Source: Smittium mucronatum (Eukaryota; Kickxellomycota; Harpellomycetes; Harpellales; Legeriomycetaceae). From it: a DNA stretch of 20,601 bases. The notes under the pieces are model-generated. The model made no database searches and was not told the DNA's origin. It saw only the letters and a list, made by a program, of their open reading frames with translations. A program made the translations under genes and the position numbers. Location: positions 1 through 20,601 of the forward strand of contig LSSL01003766.1 of NCBI GenBank assembly GCA_001953115.1, read 5' to 3'. The stretch's first letter is position 1, and every line of letters begins with the position of its first letter. Below are positions 8,703 to 20,601 of the stretch, in pieces.

Positions 8703-11700
8703 TATACGATATTGCGCAAAACTCCTTATTTTTTTTTATTGAAAAATTTATAGCCCAATACTAGTGCCGGTTCTCCAACAATATTTTGACAAAAAGAATC
8801 GTTGTAATTAATTTTCAATTATCTTTTTAGCCGTTTGCACATTCTTATTTTTTTATACTGAGTAATCTGGAGAAAAAATATTTTATATATGTCGTTTTAT
8901 TAAATTTTCTTTATTTACTATAGTGAGATTATGGAATTTTTATATCCTATAGTTTAGAAAAGATTCCATTTGAAGCATTTAAACGGGATAGTTATCTTAT
9001 AGGCTAATTTTTTACGGGATATTTAATGTATATTTTAGCAAAACCTTACTATTTTTTTCTCCGTTTTCTAATTAGTCAAAGCTTTTCGTTTCTTTAATTT
9101 TATGATTAAAGTGAAAAATCTTTAAATAAAAGCAAATAATTTATTTATAAACTTGAAATTTTTTGTAAAGTACTTCATAGAAGTCGTTTTTTTTTTAAAA
9201 AAATATTAAAATTTTAAGAAAGTCTTAAATTATTGTAATAAATCTCACTTCGCTGTGAAAAGTGCATAATTTTTTTTCTTATCTGTATTAATATTTAACT
9301 TCATTGCCTTTTCTTTAGGGAATCTATTTTTTCATATTTTTTCTTCTGTAAAAAAATTTTTTAAAAATTTTTTTTAAAGAAATTTTAGTTTATCTTTATT
9401 TCAAAGGCTTAATTAATTGATTGAAGTTTTTGTTATTTTATTTTGGTTTTAAAGTCTAAAAAGATAATTAAAATATATATATAAACAATCAATAAATGAT
9501 ACATAAACTAATTATAAATATTATGTCTATTTTCTGAAATTTCTTATTTTATATATCTCATTTTTAGAGTTTAAATATTCTTAACTGAAATTGGTGATTT
9601 TCTTCTTTTTCATAAATGCACAAAAATTGTCTTAAATGGGAAATTTTACTTTTGATTTGCGGTTAGGGAAAATAATTTATTTTAATAAATATTAAGTCAA
9701 AAATATATTTATACGATTATTGGATATCTCTAGCTCCTTCGAGTGTTACTATAAACTTTTTACTTTTTATTAATTTTAATCGTTTTATTAGCAAAAAAAA
9801 CACATTTATCTTGTAAATTCTGTGATAGGGCTAAATGAAATGAACATTATTCATTTTTTTTGCTTTCGTTTGTTTCAAGATTTTGAAACTTTTTTTATTT
9901 TTTAAAAATTATGAATAATAATTTTTTTGTATTCATAATTTGAAAATATTTAAAAGAGTTATTTCCAATATTCACTTATTAATGAAATTTTTTAGACCCA
10001 ATACTAATCAGATATAGTATTTTTACGACGTAAAAACAAAAAAATGATGTATTTTTATAGTTTAAAATCCTCAATTTATATATAAATTCTATAATTTAGA
10101 AGCAATTAAATTTCACTCTTTTTAACAAAAATTCTCTAAATATTTTCAATTCTAATTTTTGTAAACTTATCAACATTACTAATAACTAATTTTTCCATAA
10201 ATTTAGTATTTTTAATAATACGTTATTATATATCATGTAGTTATACACCGGTATTTCTAAAACCTTTTATCTTTATAAAAAATGTACTAAAATATAATAA
10301 TAAAAATAAGAGACATTGTTTTAAACACTCCCAAAATAAAATTATTTCACACATCACCTTCTTTTACGTAATTAAAAACATTTATATTACCTCTTTTAAA
10401 TACCAACACAAATATCCAGTAATTTGATTTCAGTACTATTGACCTACTGCACATTTCACCTACTATATAAGCCAACTATTTTTCATAATTAAGATTTCTT
10501 CTGAAAATAGAGATTTTTATTTTATTAAAAATATACATATTTAAGTCCATGCTTTAATAATTTATTCTAAGTGGTCAAAACGTAGTTAAGATTTAAATAG
10601 TTAATAGTCACGTTACCGTTTCCAAAATCACAATTTGGAAAGTAGTAAAAATTTAATAGCAAAAATATCTACTTTTTAAGAGAATATCCCATATTATTCG
10701 ATAAATTTATATCAAATCAAATTTGAAATTTATAAGCTAAATTAACTAAAAGTTATTGGATATTAAATTTTTTATTAACAATCTTTCATTACCTTTCCAC
10801 AGGTAACAAGTTTTGATTTTTTTTATCCAATAATTTTATAGTTTTAATATATAAATATTTCCAAACTGAGAATTTAGTTAAGATTTAACATTAAATTGAA
10901 TCATATAAAAGATAATCTTCCATTTATAGCTGAAAGTTAAAAATCTATTAAAAAACGAGATGAAATTTTATTGGATGTTTTTTTTAGTATTAAAAGGAGT
11001 AAATTAAATGGTGATATTACACAAGAGAAGGTAATTAGTGAAGTAATTTTATTTTGAAAGTGTTTAAAGCTATGCCTCTAAAAACAATCGCTTAATAAAA
11101 TTAGTTTAAAAAAATTAATATATATATAAATATAAAATATTCAAACTATGAGCATTTATTATTTTAAATACAAATAATGCAGATTTTTATAGTAGCAATA
11201 ATACCAAAACTCGAAAATTCTTATCAAATAATTGTATGTATATTTCTTTAGATTCAAGAAAAAAAAATTTTTTTTTTTGATTATAGTTTTCGATGTATAA
11301 ACAATTTAATTGAAAATAATTAGATTATCAATATTAAGAATTACTTAAAAAACTTTCAAAATTTTGTTTTTAGAAATCTCTTGAAAAAAATTTAAACCCG
11401 AATATACAAAAAATGACAAATTTAGATAATCAAAAATTCTATTATACCAATATCCAATTAAATTCGATAAAACAAAATATTTATAAAAAATTAATGATTC
11501 TATGGTTTTTCATTTTTAAAAAGGAAAAAAAATTCAAAAAATTCGGCTTTAAAACCTTTTAAGTACTTTTTTTTAAGGTGTTTACAATGACACTAATTGA
11601 ATTAATCATTAATTGAGTTCAAATAATTAAATTATATCTGTTTTGAAGAGTTTAAATTTATTAAAATTTCTTGTAAAAAATGTAAAAATCCATAGATAAT

Positions 11701-14700
11701 TTTAGTATATTCTTAAAGAAATTAGGATGAGATTTTTTTTTAAAAATTTTCTTTATTTCTATTTGAAAAGATTAATAATTTTAAAAAAATACTTTAATAT
11801 TAATGATTTTTATTAATCGTAAATTAATATGGAATATTTGATTTTTATTATAAAAATTATTAAGAATTACATTCTCAGCACTCAATGATTATCCCAAAAA
11901 AATGAGAAATAACAAAAAAAAAACCCCTTGAAAAATCAGCATTTTCAAAGATTGAAATTAGATTATAACTTAGTACGATACAATATAACTACTAGGATTA
12001 ATATTTGAGCCGGATCATAAGATTAATTAATTATAAAAACCAATTTTATAATTGAGGGAAAGATAGCCGTTCAATATGTTCTTTATTCCCCAATTTATCT
12101 TAGTATTGTTATTAGTATTAATTGGTGTCAAAACTATTGGTGCATTAAAAATTGACGTACTGAAAATTCCGAATTATTTTTCACCAATAAGTAGGTATTA
12201 TTTAAAATTAGCTTTTTTCATGCATAATTTAAAAAAAAATTCAAATTTTATTTGTAAAAATCATCTTGATTATGCAAAATGATAGGAAGAAAAATTAGAC
12301 GAAATGGTATTTTTCAAAAGTCATGGAAAAGTATCAATCGCCTTTTCCCCTCCTTTTAAAACATTATTATTCCTTTATTAAAAACCTTATATCAAGGTAA
12401 TTTAACCTAGTAGTATTTTAAACCAGTCTTAACAAATTTTTTAGTAAATTTTGGATTTTTCAAAAAAATGCTCCTAACTAATTTTATGAAATGTTATTTT
12501 ATATTATCTTCAAAAAAACTTACCATTTATTCAAATATTTTTGCGATAAAGATTTATATATTTTTTTAAATAAAATCCATTATTAGTGCTATATAAAAAA
12601 TTTAATTTCTACAATTGAAATTAAATAATATTTTTTCAAACTTACTTTTATAAACTCTTTTGTAATTATCAAAATACTGTTTTAAAAATATCTCTATTTA
12701 ATTAATAATCATTTCATTTGAAAAAAACCTTTATTATAACTTTTTGAAGATTATTAAGCTGGTAATATATAAATTTTTATTCTATAACTATTATCTTATT
12801 TAATTTGGAAATGGTTTTATTGACTCATATCCAATAATGACCATAATAAAAATAAAAATATAGATCCCGTAGAAGCTTTAGAGGTAAAAAATTGTTAACT
12901 AAAAAATCTTAGATTTTTGTTTTATTTGATAAATTAAAAGTGGAAAAAATATTTAAGTGCATTGAAATCTTTTTTAAAATAAGTATTTATAATCTAATAA
13001 AGTCTAAAGAGTAGAAAAAATCATATTTTTTAGCATTAAATGGATAAAAATTGAAAGTTATAAAAAAAACGTAAAATAATGAAATTTATCTGCAGTCTGG
13101 TAAAGAAAATTTTGGGTTTTTAGAAAATGCGATTTTAATATTCTTATTAAATATCAATATTTATATCTATTTATTTTAACTTTAATGTTTTTTTATATTT
13201 TTAAGCTCTATTCAATTGAATTTTATTGCAATATATTAAGCCCTTTTTTGAGATTTTTTTTAAAATAAATAAGGATTAATAAATCACAATTAAAAACCTT
13301 TAAATTTAGTTGAGATTTTTGGATAATAATTTCATAATCCAACCACCTTGTCTTCCTTTGAATCTCTGCGACCTCCATGAATTAGCACAAAATGAATGGT
13401 ACCCATTAATAAATTCAAATGTCAATATTCAGGAAAAAATAATGCGTTATAAATTTTTATGTTTTCCGGCTCATAATTTGTTTTAAAATGCTATAGTGGA
13501 GCTTAATACTTTTTTATGCCCTGTCTACACATTTTTCTAATATTTTAAATATATCTTGGGTGGGAGATGAAAAAAAATACTGATTAATTATTATGTAAAT
13601 CTAAAAATATCTCAAATTAGCTTTTAAAGAAGTTATAAAATTTTCTGCTCACTAAAAATAGGCGCTTTGTTTTATTAGGGGTATTTTTTTTTGTAAAAAA
13701 TAAATGAAAAAATAAATTTTTATCAATTATTTGAGAGTTAAACTTGGGTCGAACAGTTAAAAATAGAATTATTCGAAAATTATTTATTTAAAGGAAACAT
13801 ATTCTCCTTTTTGATTACAGCTTTTCTACCCAACCAAACTTTATGATTTTTTTCCCATGTAATATTACCAGTCTATAGAAAATAGGTTTATTATTCAATT
13901 TATTCCTCTTTCAAAATAGAATTTAAATTTTTAAAAAAATTCTGGTCTTTATGCGGCTTTTTTTAGTTATTTTGATTTCCATATCACACATGAATTCATC
14001 TGTTTTCTGTGGAAGTTATTAATTAAGTCTGATATTCAATTTTTTTGATTTTTTTTAAAATTTATCTAATACTAAATCACTGAATATCATAGCATTTTTT
14101 TTTAAAAAAGCAGATTAATCCCATAGAAACATATTTTCCAACTCAGAAAACTAGTCTGAAAGCTAAAAAAAAAAAAATATATATAGTTTTTTATTAGCAT
14201 TCATATATATTTTTTTATCTCGTTAATTACCCAGTGGAAAGAAAACAGAATAAATAAATTTTATATTAATTCTACTTGCAATTTATTTCTTTTAATTAGA
14301 ACATACAAGCAAAAAATTACGTTTATTAGCTTTAAATATATTCGATTATTTCATCGCTGGCTAATAGCCCACAATGAACAGAAAACCCAGATCTGAGATG
14401 CTTTTTTCTTATAAAATTTCAAATTTTGAATCTTGAACATAAAGATGAATTAATTTTTTTAATTTAAAGATGATATTCCCGAATTATGATGGATTTATTT
14501 TTAATTACCATGGATTGGATAATGATAAATTGGGATTCAGCGAGGCATTCATGGCTAACGTGGATTTTCTTTCTAGATATCTTAAAATAAAATTCCAAGG
14601 ATATTTTCAACACGCTGTTATATGTTTTATATCCATAAGATAAAAAATGTGAAATTTATTAAACTTTTGGAAATCATCGATAAGGTATAATTATTTTAAA

Positions 14701-17700
14701 CCACTTTTAAAAATTTTAAAAATCCTTAATTTGGTTTATCAATTTGGTAATTGAAGTCCACATTGGTTATTTAAATATAAATAAAATATTTATTATTCAA
14801 AAAAATAATAATTTATAACTTCTATTTTAACTGTGTTATTTATTTAAATTAAATTTATACTTGAAAAAATATTCATAAAAATCCCTAAACCCCCAATACG
14901 AACACGTCAATAACTGCGTTAGATAAAAAATCGAATTTCGAACAAATTAAAATTATTTTGAAATACGACTATTTTCTCAAAAAGCTTCGGAAGTTTATCT
15001 ATTTTAACAGCAATGCCTAAAAAATATCTTAGAGAAAAAAAAATCAAATAAGAGCTGCTATTTTAGGCATTTTTATCGCACTCCAATTTTATGATCGAAC
15101 TTTTCGATTTTTTCATATATCTTATCTAATTTTTTTAGCTGTTCATATAGCCCCTTTATAGTATTAACAACTACTATTAAAATATATATATATCCATTTT
15201 CTTTTTGAATATATTATATTTCAAACATAAATATGAATTAATGAAAAATAATAGGTTTTTCTAAAAAAATTATAATTCATTTTTGAAAAACCAATCTCCG
15301 ATGCTCTATCAGATAAATCACGTTTAGAATTGGTTCATGGGAGCTGTTAATTTATCAATAGATCTACTTACTTGTATCTCCAGTTTCTACCGATTTTTTT
15401 TTTGAAAAGTATTGGTTTTTCGCTAATGGGAAAAAAATCTTCATCCCTTTTTTATGCGAGCTATCAATCTTAGCGAATTTAATCATTCAATATAACTGTT
15501 TAAAAGTTCTAAAAACACTTAAATTTTCTAATTGACATCTATTCATTTTATATATCGAGCTAAATGATTTCAAAGATATCCGTTATTTGAAACTTTCAAT
15601 CTTTATATTTTAAATTGTGATTATATTATTTTTATTAGGTTTTTCTTAACGATATTTAATAAAATTTTAGTATATGTTACGAAAATTGAATGAAAATATA
15701 ATAAATGTGAGGGATTTTTTTTTAACTATCAAAGCCTTCTAGGCTTTGTTTTACAGGTTTTTGAATGTTGATATCACTCACCATCAGTTCATTTAAATCA
15801 CAAAAACAAAATTAATATGTAATTTTAGAAAATATTGTATAGTTAACATCCATAAATCTTATATTTTCAAATAAAACATCAAATTTCCTTTAATTAAACC
15901 AAAATATATTATATCCAACTTAACATGAATTAGCGCTTATCTTTTTGAGTTGAAAATATAAATGCGTGCAGAGTGCTAAGTTTTGATTTAGTTTAATCGC
16001 TAACATAAATAGACAAATACAGTAAAGTTTATATTATTAAAAACTTATTAAAGAATTATATTGTTCACACATTGTCAACTTTATTTTATATTTAGACTTT
16101 TATAACCAAAAAAAATAATGGAAAAAAATTAGTGTAAAAAAAAGTGTATTGGAATCGTTTTTTTATATTTTTGATGTTTTATCTGCTAAAATTTTTTATT
16201 CAAGAGAATAACATCGATATAAAAAATGTCTCAGAACGATAGCTATATAATTATAGTGAAAATATAAAAAAAATCATAACTATTCGCGGATTAGATTTCC
16301 ACTAAAAACATCTTTTAATCGATTTTCACCTAATTTGCTGTAGATAGAGATTAAAAATGTATTTATTTTACGTTATTTTCGTTATAAACTTTTTTTTTAA
16401 GAAAAAAATTCAAAAAATCCGAGGGTCACCTGTAACAAAATGCACCTAAGCTAATATGGAGGATTAATTTTAAAGCCAATATTTTTTTATTATCTAAACC
16501 ATTATCCACAATGTGAATTATTCATAAATAAACCAAAAAAAACTAAAAACATTGCTCTAATAAATCTTACATATTTCTCCAATGAATTTTTTTGATTTAA
16601 TGTTTAAAAAAAAACTTAATTTAACCCAAATCAACAAATTTTATTAAATTTATTATTTTATAAAAAAAATGTGTATATATATATATTAAATAGCATTTAT
16701 TTGACTCAAAAATTGATTAAAAATAAAAAAATTGTTGTTTAATTCAGAAATCTAAATTTAATAGGGAATTGGCTTTTTTTAAATCAGTTAATTGGGTCTT
16801 ATTTTGATAATAATTTCTTTAAATTATTGTGATAGAAGTTTTCATATTTTGGATAAATGAGGATTATAATTTTTATTAGGCTAAAATTGAAAAAAGTGGG
16901 TTTATTTGAATAATGTGAATTTTTGACAAATAAAAAAAAAATTAAAAAGAATTTGACAATAATAATCAATGAAAATATTTGATTTTAACCAAGATAAAAT
17001 AATAAAAATCTAAAAAAAAGTTGATTATATATATATTAAAATAATTTCTCGATATTGTTAAAAATTTATTTGAATCAATAAAATGGTTTGTTTGAATCAA
17101 ACGCATATTTATTAATATAAAAAAATTCTCTTGATAAAAAATAATTATATAGATTAAACTCTGCTTATTTAATAATTTCGTATTTATTTTAAAGCATTTA
17201 CTTTTATGAAATAAAATAAAACTTATCTAATAAATAGATTTTTTTAAAACATATTCATAATATTTTAAAATAAAATGTGATATTTACATTCTTCAAAAAA
17301 AAATTTTTTTGATTTTTTTTTGGTTTTTTCTTAATGCATATTAAATTGATTTTTCATTAGTCTTCAAACTTAATATTTATACCATCTATAATTTTTTTTT
17401 CTAAATACTTCTGATTAAAAAAGCATATATCAAGTATTTTGTAAAGTAAGACAGAAAGAATTAATAATAATATTTAAAAACATCATGCTAATTTTTAATT
17501 CATTGAGAATTAGATTATTACAGAAATTCATAATTAATTTGAGAAAAATGAAAATTTTAATTAAATCGATATTTTTAAAGTCATTATTTCAAAAAAATAA
17601 TAATATTGTAGACTAGCTGAATAAGTAATAAATTTTTTGAGTGGAATCATTAATGCATAAAAATAGAGGTGTTTCTGAAATTTTCTCCTTAAAGTATTAG

Positions 17701-18084
17701 AAAGCTAATATGTTAAATAACACAAAAAATTTTTATCCTGGATGATTACTTTAATTTTTAAATTTTTTATCTGTTTTGGTGAAAAAACGGCATTTAATTA
17801 AACGCAAAATTATTAAATAGGCAGAGTTTAATCTAGCTGATTAATTTTTACTAATTTTTTTTTTGGTATATTAATAAATAAGCGTTTGATTCAAAAAAAA
17901 GCATTTTATTAATTCGAAACAATATTTAATGATATAGCGAAATTGTTTTAATATATGTTGAATAAAATCTTTTTTTTTGTTTATATTCTTTCATCTCGTT
18001 AGTCCTATAAGCTCCTTATGCATCATGTGACTGTTTAATTTGTAATAATATTCAAGACAACATTATTAGTATTGGAATATGATG

Positions 18085-18097
18085 AATACGCTTTAGG
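18085..18097. repeat. Left 13-bp direct repeat (candidate target-site duplication)
   Basis: AATACGCTTTAGG, identical to 18723-18735. The match extends with one mismatch to 16 bp (A versus G, then AT). It directly precedes the GC-richer insertion. Confidence 0.7.
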
Positions 18098-18722
18098 AAT
18101 CACCTAGAGTGAAATACCTTGTCGTGGTTTAGGGGCTAAATAGTGTACTTTTAGAAGTAAACTAGAACAAAATTTCACATATCGTTGTACTATTCTTGGT
18201 TGGGAATAGTGGAGACAGCGCACAGCGATTCGGAGGTCAGCGATTCCAGAGGAGGACCATCTAGAAATAGGAGTAACCGATCGTTTAGCACAGCCAAAAA
18301 ATCGTCTAGTGCACAAGTTCAGAGTTGAGCAGTCATACGGATCTTAGCGTCTAACAGCTATTTGTAGGAAACCCATATTGATCAATCTCAAGTTTGTGTA
18401 GGAGCCCAATTTTATTAATCCTGTTAGAAGTAGGCTCTCACTAGGAGCTCAGTAGATTCAATGAACTATTGTTCGTTGACAAAGAGCTTAATTCTTGACT
18501 GCACGTAACCTCAGTCATCCAGCCCACTTGAAGCAATGCCAGAGGGGGTCTTTCGGTTGGTAGATTGAACCCTTTTCCCGCAGGTACACAGCCGGTAGTC
18601 CGGTAGAGGAGCTTATTGTAGTTAGGATAATAGTCTTTTCTATACGACTTTTTCTTTTTTTCATATTTTTTAGTATAGTTTTTAATGACATTATCTTACA
18701 ATAAAATTCCGTGATAAAAAAA
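18098..18722 (+). mobile_element. Probable retroposed polyadenylated sequence of unknown origin
   Basis: Composition jumps abruptly to roughly 45% GC between 18100 and 18640 inside otherwise AT-rich DNA. The unit then has an AT-rich 3' end with AATAAA at 18700-18705, and an A run beginning at 18716, ten bases beyond the signal. It is bracketed by perfect 13-bp direct repeats. Poly(A) on the plus strand directly before the right repeat is what LINE-type target-primed reverse transcription leaves, so the parent RNA read left to right. Candidates are a 5'-truncated LINE, a long SINE or a processed pseudogene. Stops break all plus frames: one open block at about 18208-18342 and another at about 18178-18327 are in different frames, and the minus strand is also open at 18104-18316. 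I therefore assign no protein and recognise no RNA family. Confidence 0.6.
18700..18705 (+). terminator. AATAAA signal within the retroposed unit
   Basis: AATAAA followed ten bases later by the A run starting at 18716. This spacing matches a normal cleavage site, supporting the view that the unit came from a polyadenylated transcript. Confidence 0.5.
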
Positions 18723-18735
18723 AATACGCTTTAGG
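18723..18735. repeat. Right 13-bp direct repeat (candidate target-site duplication)
   Basis: AATACGCTTTAGG, the second copy of 18085-18097. Its first two A residues are continuous with the poly(A) run, so the exact boundary is ambiguous by a few bases, as is usual for retroposons. Confidence 0.7.
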
Positions 18736-20434
18736 GATTTTTTAGCCTCCAAATTTTTGGATAGTCTTTACTATGGATAGGATTGTTTATTTTATATATT
18801 ATTATATTATTCTACTAATAATATATGTTTAGTAATGCTAAAGTTGGATTTTTAGTTTTAGATAAGCATAAAAAGAGTAAACTTATGTCCCGGAATAAAA
18901 AAATCTTGGAAAGATCGATAGTTTTAAAGTAAAATTTTCTAAATACTTAAGTTATATTGTTGAAGTAACTAATCACAAGTATAAAAATAAACAGTTTAAG
19001 TGATAGATTACTCTATAAGTACAGAAGTAATAACAATCTAATTTAAAACCAAATACTTTCATCACTTGATATCGATGAATTCTTTTTAAAAAATAAATTT
19101 TTATTTTTCAAAAATTCATATTATTTAAATAAGCCGAATTATTGAACTGGTAGCATATTAATCTCAATTTAAAGTTATTCGCGTATCCAATTTTCATTTT
19201 TTTTGTATTTTGACACATAAACCTTTCTAAAAATAATGGGTTTAAAGAACGATTCTGAACCAATGTGATTAAAAATAATAATTTTGTAAGTCAAATTTGA
19301 CCAATTTATTATTTATATATAATGATAAATATTATTTGCTTTCATTAAGTTATGATAATAAAAACAAAACCCCGGTTTAAAAATTCTTATGATTTTCTGA
19401 TGTGAATTATTAAGACTAAAGGTACAAGTAAACCTCGATAATCTCGAATTTATTATTCAAGAAAATTTGATATTCGAAAAAAAGAGAATTTTTTTTTTTT
19501 TTGAAATCCACGATTTGATTTTTCTCAATAACATTTATCACCGAGATAGTAAAAATTAAGATATATTTTATTTTTACAGATTAAAAAACATGTTGAATTC
19601 ATTTAATATAGATTTTAAAAAGAAGAATTTAACGTTTGTTGTAATCCCGAGATTCTTATTTTTTTTTTGTTTGTTATGTTTTTTTTAAAAAAGGTAGAAA
19701 GAAATAACAAAAGAAATTCAGAGCAATCATCATTAATATCAAAAATAAGTTTCAGCTGAAAGTGGGAGACAGTACTTCGAAATTTCCCAAAAGCTATGAA
19801 ATGAGTGAATTAACTTATAGTAATTAATAAAATATTCGGAGAAAATTAGGAAAGATTTTGATAGTTCTTCATAATATAGTAAAAAAAGAAATTCATCAAA
19901 GGCCTTAAATTTTACTAATAAAGTGTGAGATATTAAATTAACGGATATTGCACGGTTGAAAAAAACTGTGGTAGAAATTTAGAAAAATATTATGATTAAA
20001 CTTAAAAAAATAAATCTTATGATTTAACTGCAGTTTGTGATTTAAAAAAAAAACCTGAGAATCGTAAAATTCACGAGAAAACCCTTTATTTTTTAGTAAG
20101 CCACATAGAAAATATCTTTTTATTCACAAATTTTCTATGCACTTAACTCCATATTATTACTATTTTAGTAATATATGATTCTTACAGAGCGTAAATTGAT
20201 TTTGGATATTCACTGATTTTATTGTTCGCGAGAACTTTTTTTAAAACCTCACACTAATAATAGTAATACCTGTAACAGGAATAAAATAAATCAGACATAA
20301 ATAAAGATGAATTTCCTGGTGATCCCGAACACTAAGTATTTTTTTACGCATAATTTATTTTTAAACTTAATAAAAATGAATAAAAACACTATTAAAAATT
20401 TCAGAAAAAAGTTGAAAATTTTAGAATAAATTTC
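18736..20434. other. AT-rich intergenic region, no gene seen
   Basis: Same character as the desert: homopolymers, short broken frames, no recognisable RNA gene. A TA-flanked CTCGATAATCTCGAAT stretch at 19423-19449 faintly resembles a pogo/Tigger-type inverted-repeat end, without a convincing partner. The last part should include the 3' UTR of the partial minus-strand frame that follows. Confidence 0.6.
20354..20359 (-). terminator. AATAAA-like signal downstream of the partial minus-strand frame
   Basis: The plus strand reads TTTATT, that is AATAAA on the minus strand, about 76 bp past the TAG at 20435-20437. Plausible spacing, but weak in AT-rich DNA. Confidence 0.3.
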
Positions 20435-20601
20435 CTACCCAACTCCGCTCCGCCGCTCTAGCAGCTCCGTACCCACTGGGAATTGGTTCAAGGGTGCTGG
20501 TGATCTACTAATACTTTCTAGTATTAATAGACTGGCAACACGAATGCCATCCAAAAATTTCGCTGTTCCTAGTTCAATTATTTGGCTGGCGTCGTCAGCG
20601 C
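20435..20601 (-). CDS. Unidentified protein, 3' end only, runs off the window
   Basis: A 54-codon open frame in the phase beginning at 20599 ends with TAG at 20435-20437. The visible part includes ELGTAKFLDGIRVASLLILE and ends in ELLERRSGVG. I do not recognise the family. Support for coding: about half GC against roughly 20-25% just outside, an abrupt composition change exactly at the stop codon, and about 35 of 54 codons starting with a purine, as real genes tend to. Caution: one plus-strand frame is also open across the same bases, so the strand is not certain. It could be a terminal exon, a transposon remnant, or foreign sequence joined in assembly. Confidence 0.45.
   Translation of the reverse strand, partial: ADDASQIIELGTAKFLDGIRVASLLILESISRSPAPLNQFPVGTELLERRSGVG

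Larger units (their letters stand above)
6131..18084. other. Extremely AT-rich gene desert (about 12 kb)
   Basis: By eye about 20% GC throughout, made of A and T homopolymers, short palindromic AT runs and occasional TA repeats. The only frames above 60 codons are a repeat-derived one near 7351-7539 and the short frame at 12076-12282. Small GC-richer patches (about 13338-13390, 14340-14395, 14505-14620) look like fragments of something older but are not genes. No tRNA, rRNA or tandem satellite array is recognisable. It could be a regional AT-rich centromere, heterochromatin built from mutated transposons, or a large intergenic spacer; the sequence alone does not decide. Confidence 0.7.

Noticed and set aside
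15300..15345. tRNA D-arm-like GCTCTATC plus GGTTCATGG
   Set aside because: Spacing and stems do not form a cloverleaf.
18104..18316. 70-codon minus-strand frame in the retroposed unit
   Set aside because: Antisense to the inferred polyadenylated RNA; two plus frames are also open there, so openness reflects higher GC. It looked vaguely like an antisense-rRNA product, but I could not match the region to any rRNA.
18550..18620. tRNA-like pieces: B-box-like GGGTTCAATCTACC on the minus strand and GGTAG...GAGC on the plus strand
   Set aside because: No acceptor stem, anticodon arm or correct arm spacing on either strand.
1..20601. CRISPR array, bacterial operon, phage or organelle genome
   Set aside because: No regularly spaced repeats, no Shine-Dalgarno-led gene runs; two nuclear-type genes with spliceosomal introns are present.

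Overview
This window looks like nuclear DNA from a small, AT-rich eukaryote. Two genes carry short spliceosomal introns (63-185 bp, GT...AG), AATAAA-type signals follow coding ends, and there is no bacterial operon structure. The CDP-alcohol phosphotransferase resembles fungal CPT1/EPT1 more than animal CEPT1: it has an EEYHT stretch followed by GPVEGI, and a C-terminal [13 protein letters not shown] end. An early-diverging or AT-rich fungus, or a close relative, is my best guess. That is inference from remembered family features, not from a search.

Layout. Positions 1-2040 hold no convincing gene: repeat-like motifs, palindromes and a TATA-like promoter for the first gene. Positions 2041-3539 (+) hold a complete four-exon choline/ethanolamine phosphotransferase (401 aa after splicing). 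Positions 3849-5532 (-) hold a complete four-exon gene for an RPRD1/Rtt103-like protein that binds the RNA polymerase II C-terminal domain (451 aa after splicing). The two genes are convergent with 309 bp between their stops. In both, I placed exon joins where splice sites, reading phase and family conservation all agree.

From 5533 to about 18084 there is a roughly 12.5 kb gene desert. It is visibly about 20% GC, full of A/T homopolymers, with no exon I can defend. Near its right end is a sharply GC-richer insertion (18098-18722). It ends in an AATAAA signal plus a short poly(A) run and is flanked by a perfect 13-bp direct repeat. That is the signature of LINE-type retroposition of a polyadenylated RNA; the RNA's identity is unknown. 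AT-rich sequence then resumes until 20434. The last 167 bases are again about half GC and hold the 3' end of an unidentified minus-strand reading frame running off the window.

The two complete genes act in unrelated processes (ER phospholipid synthesis and transcription termination/CTD regulation). Nothing suggests they form a system. The points most worth a second look are the retroposed insertion, the desert (possible centromere or heterochromatin), and an in-frame, stop-free intron inside the CTD-binding domain.
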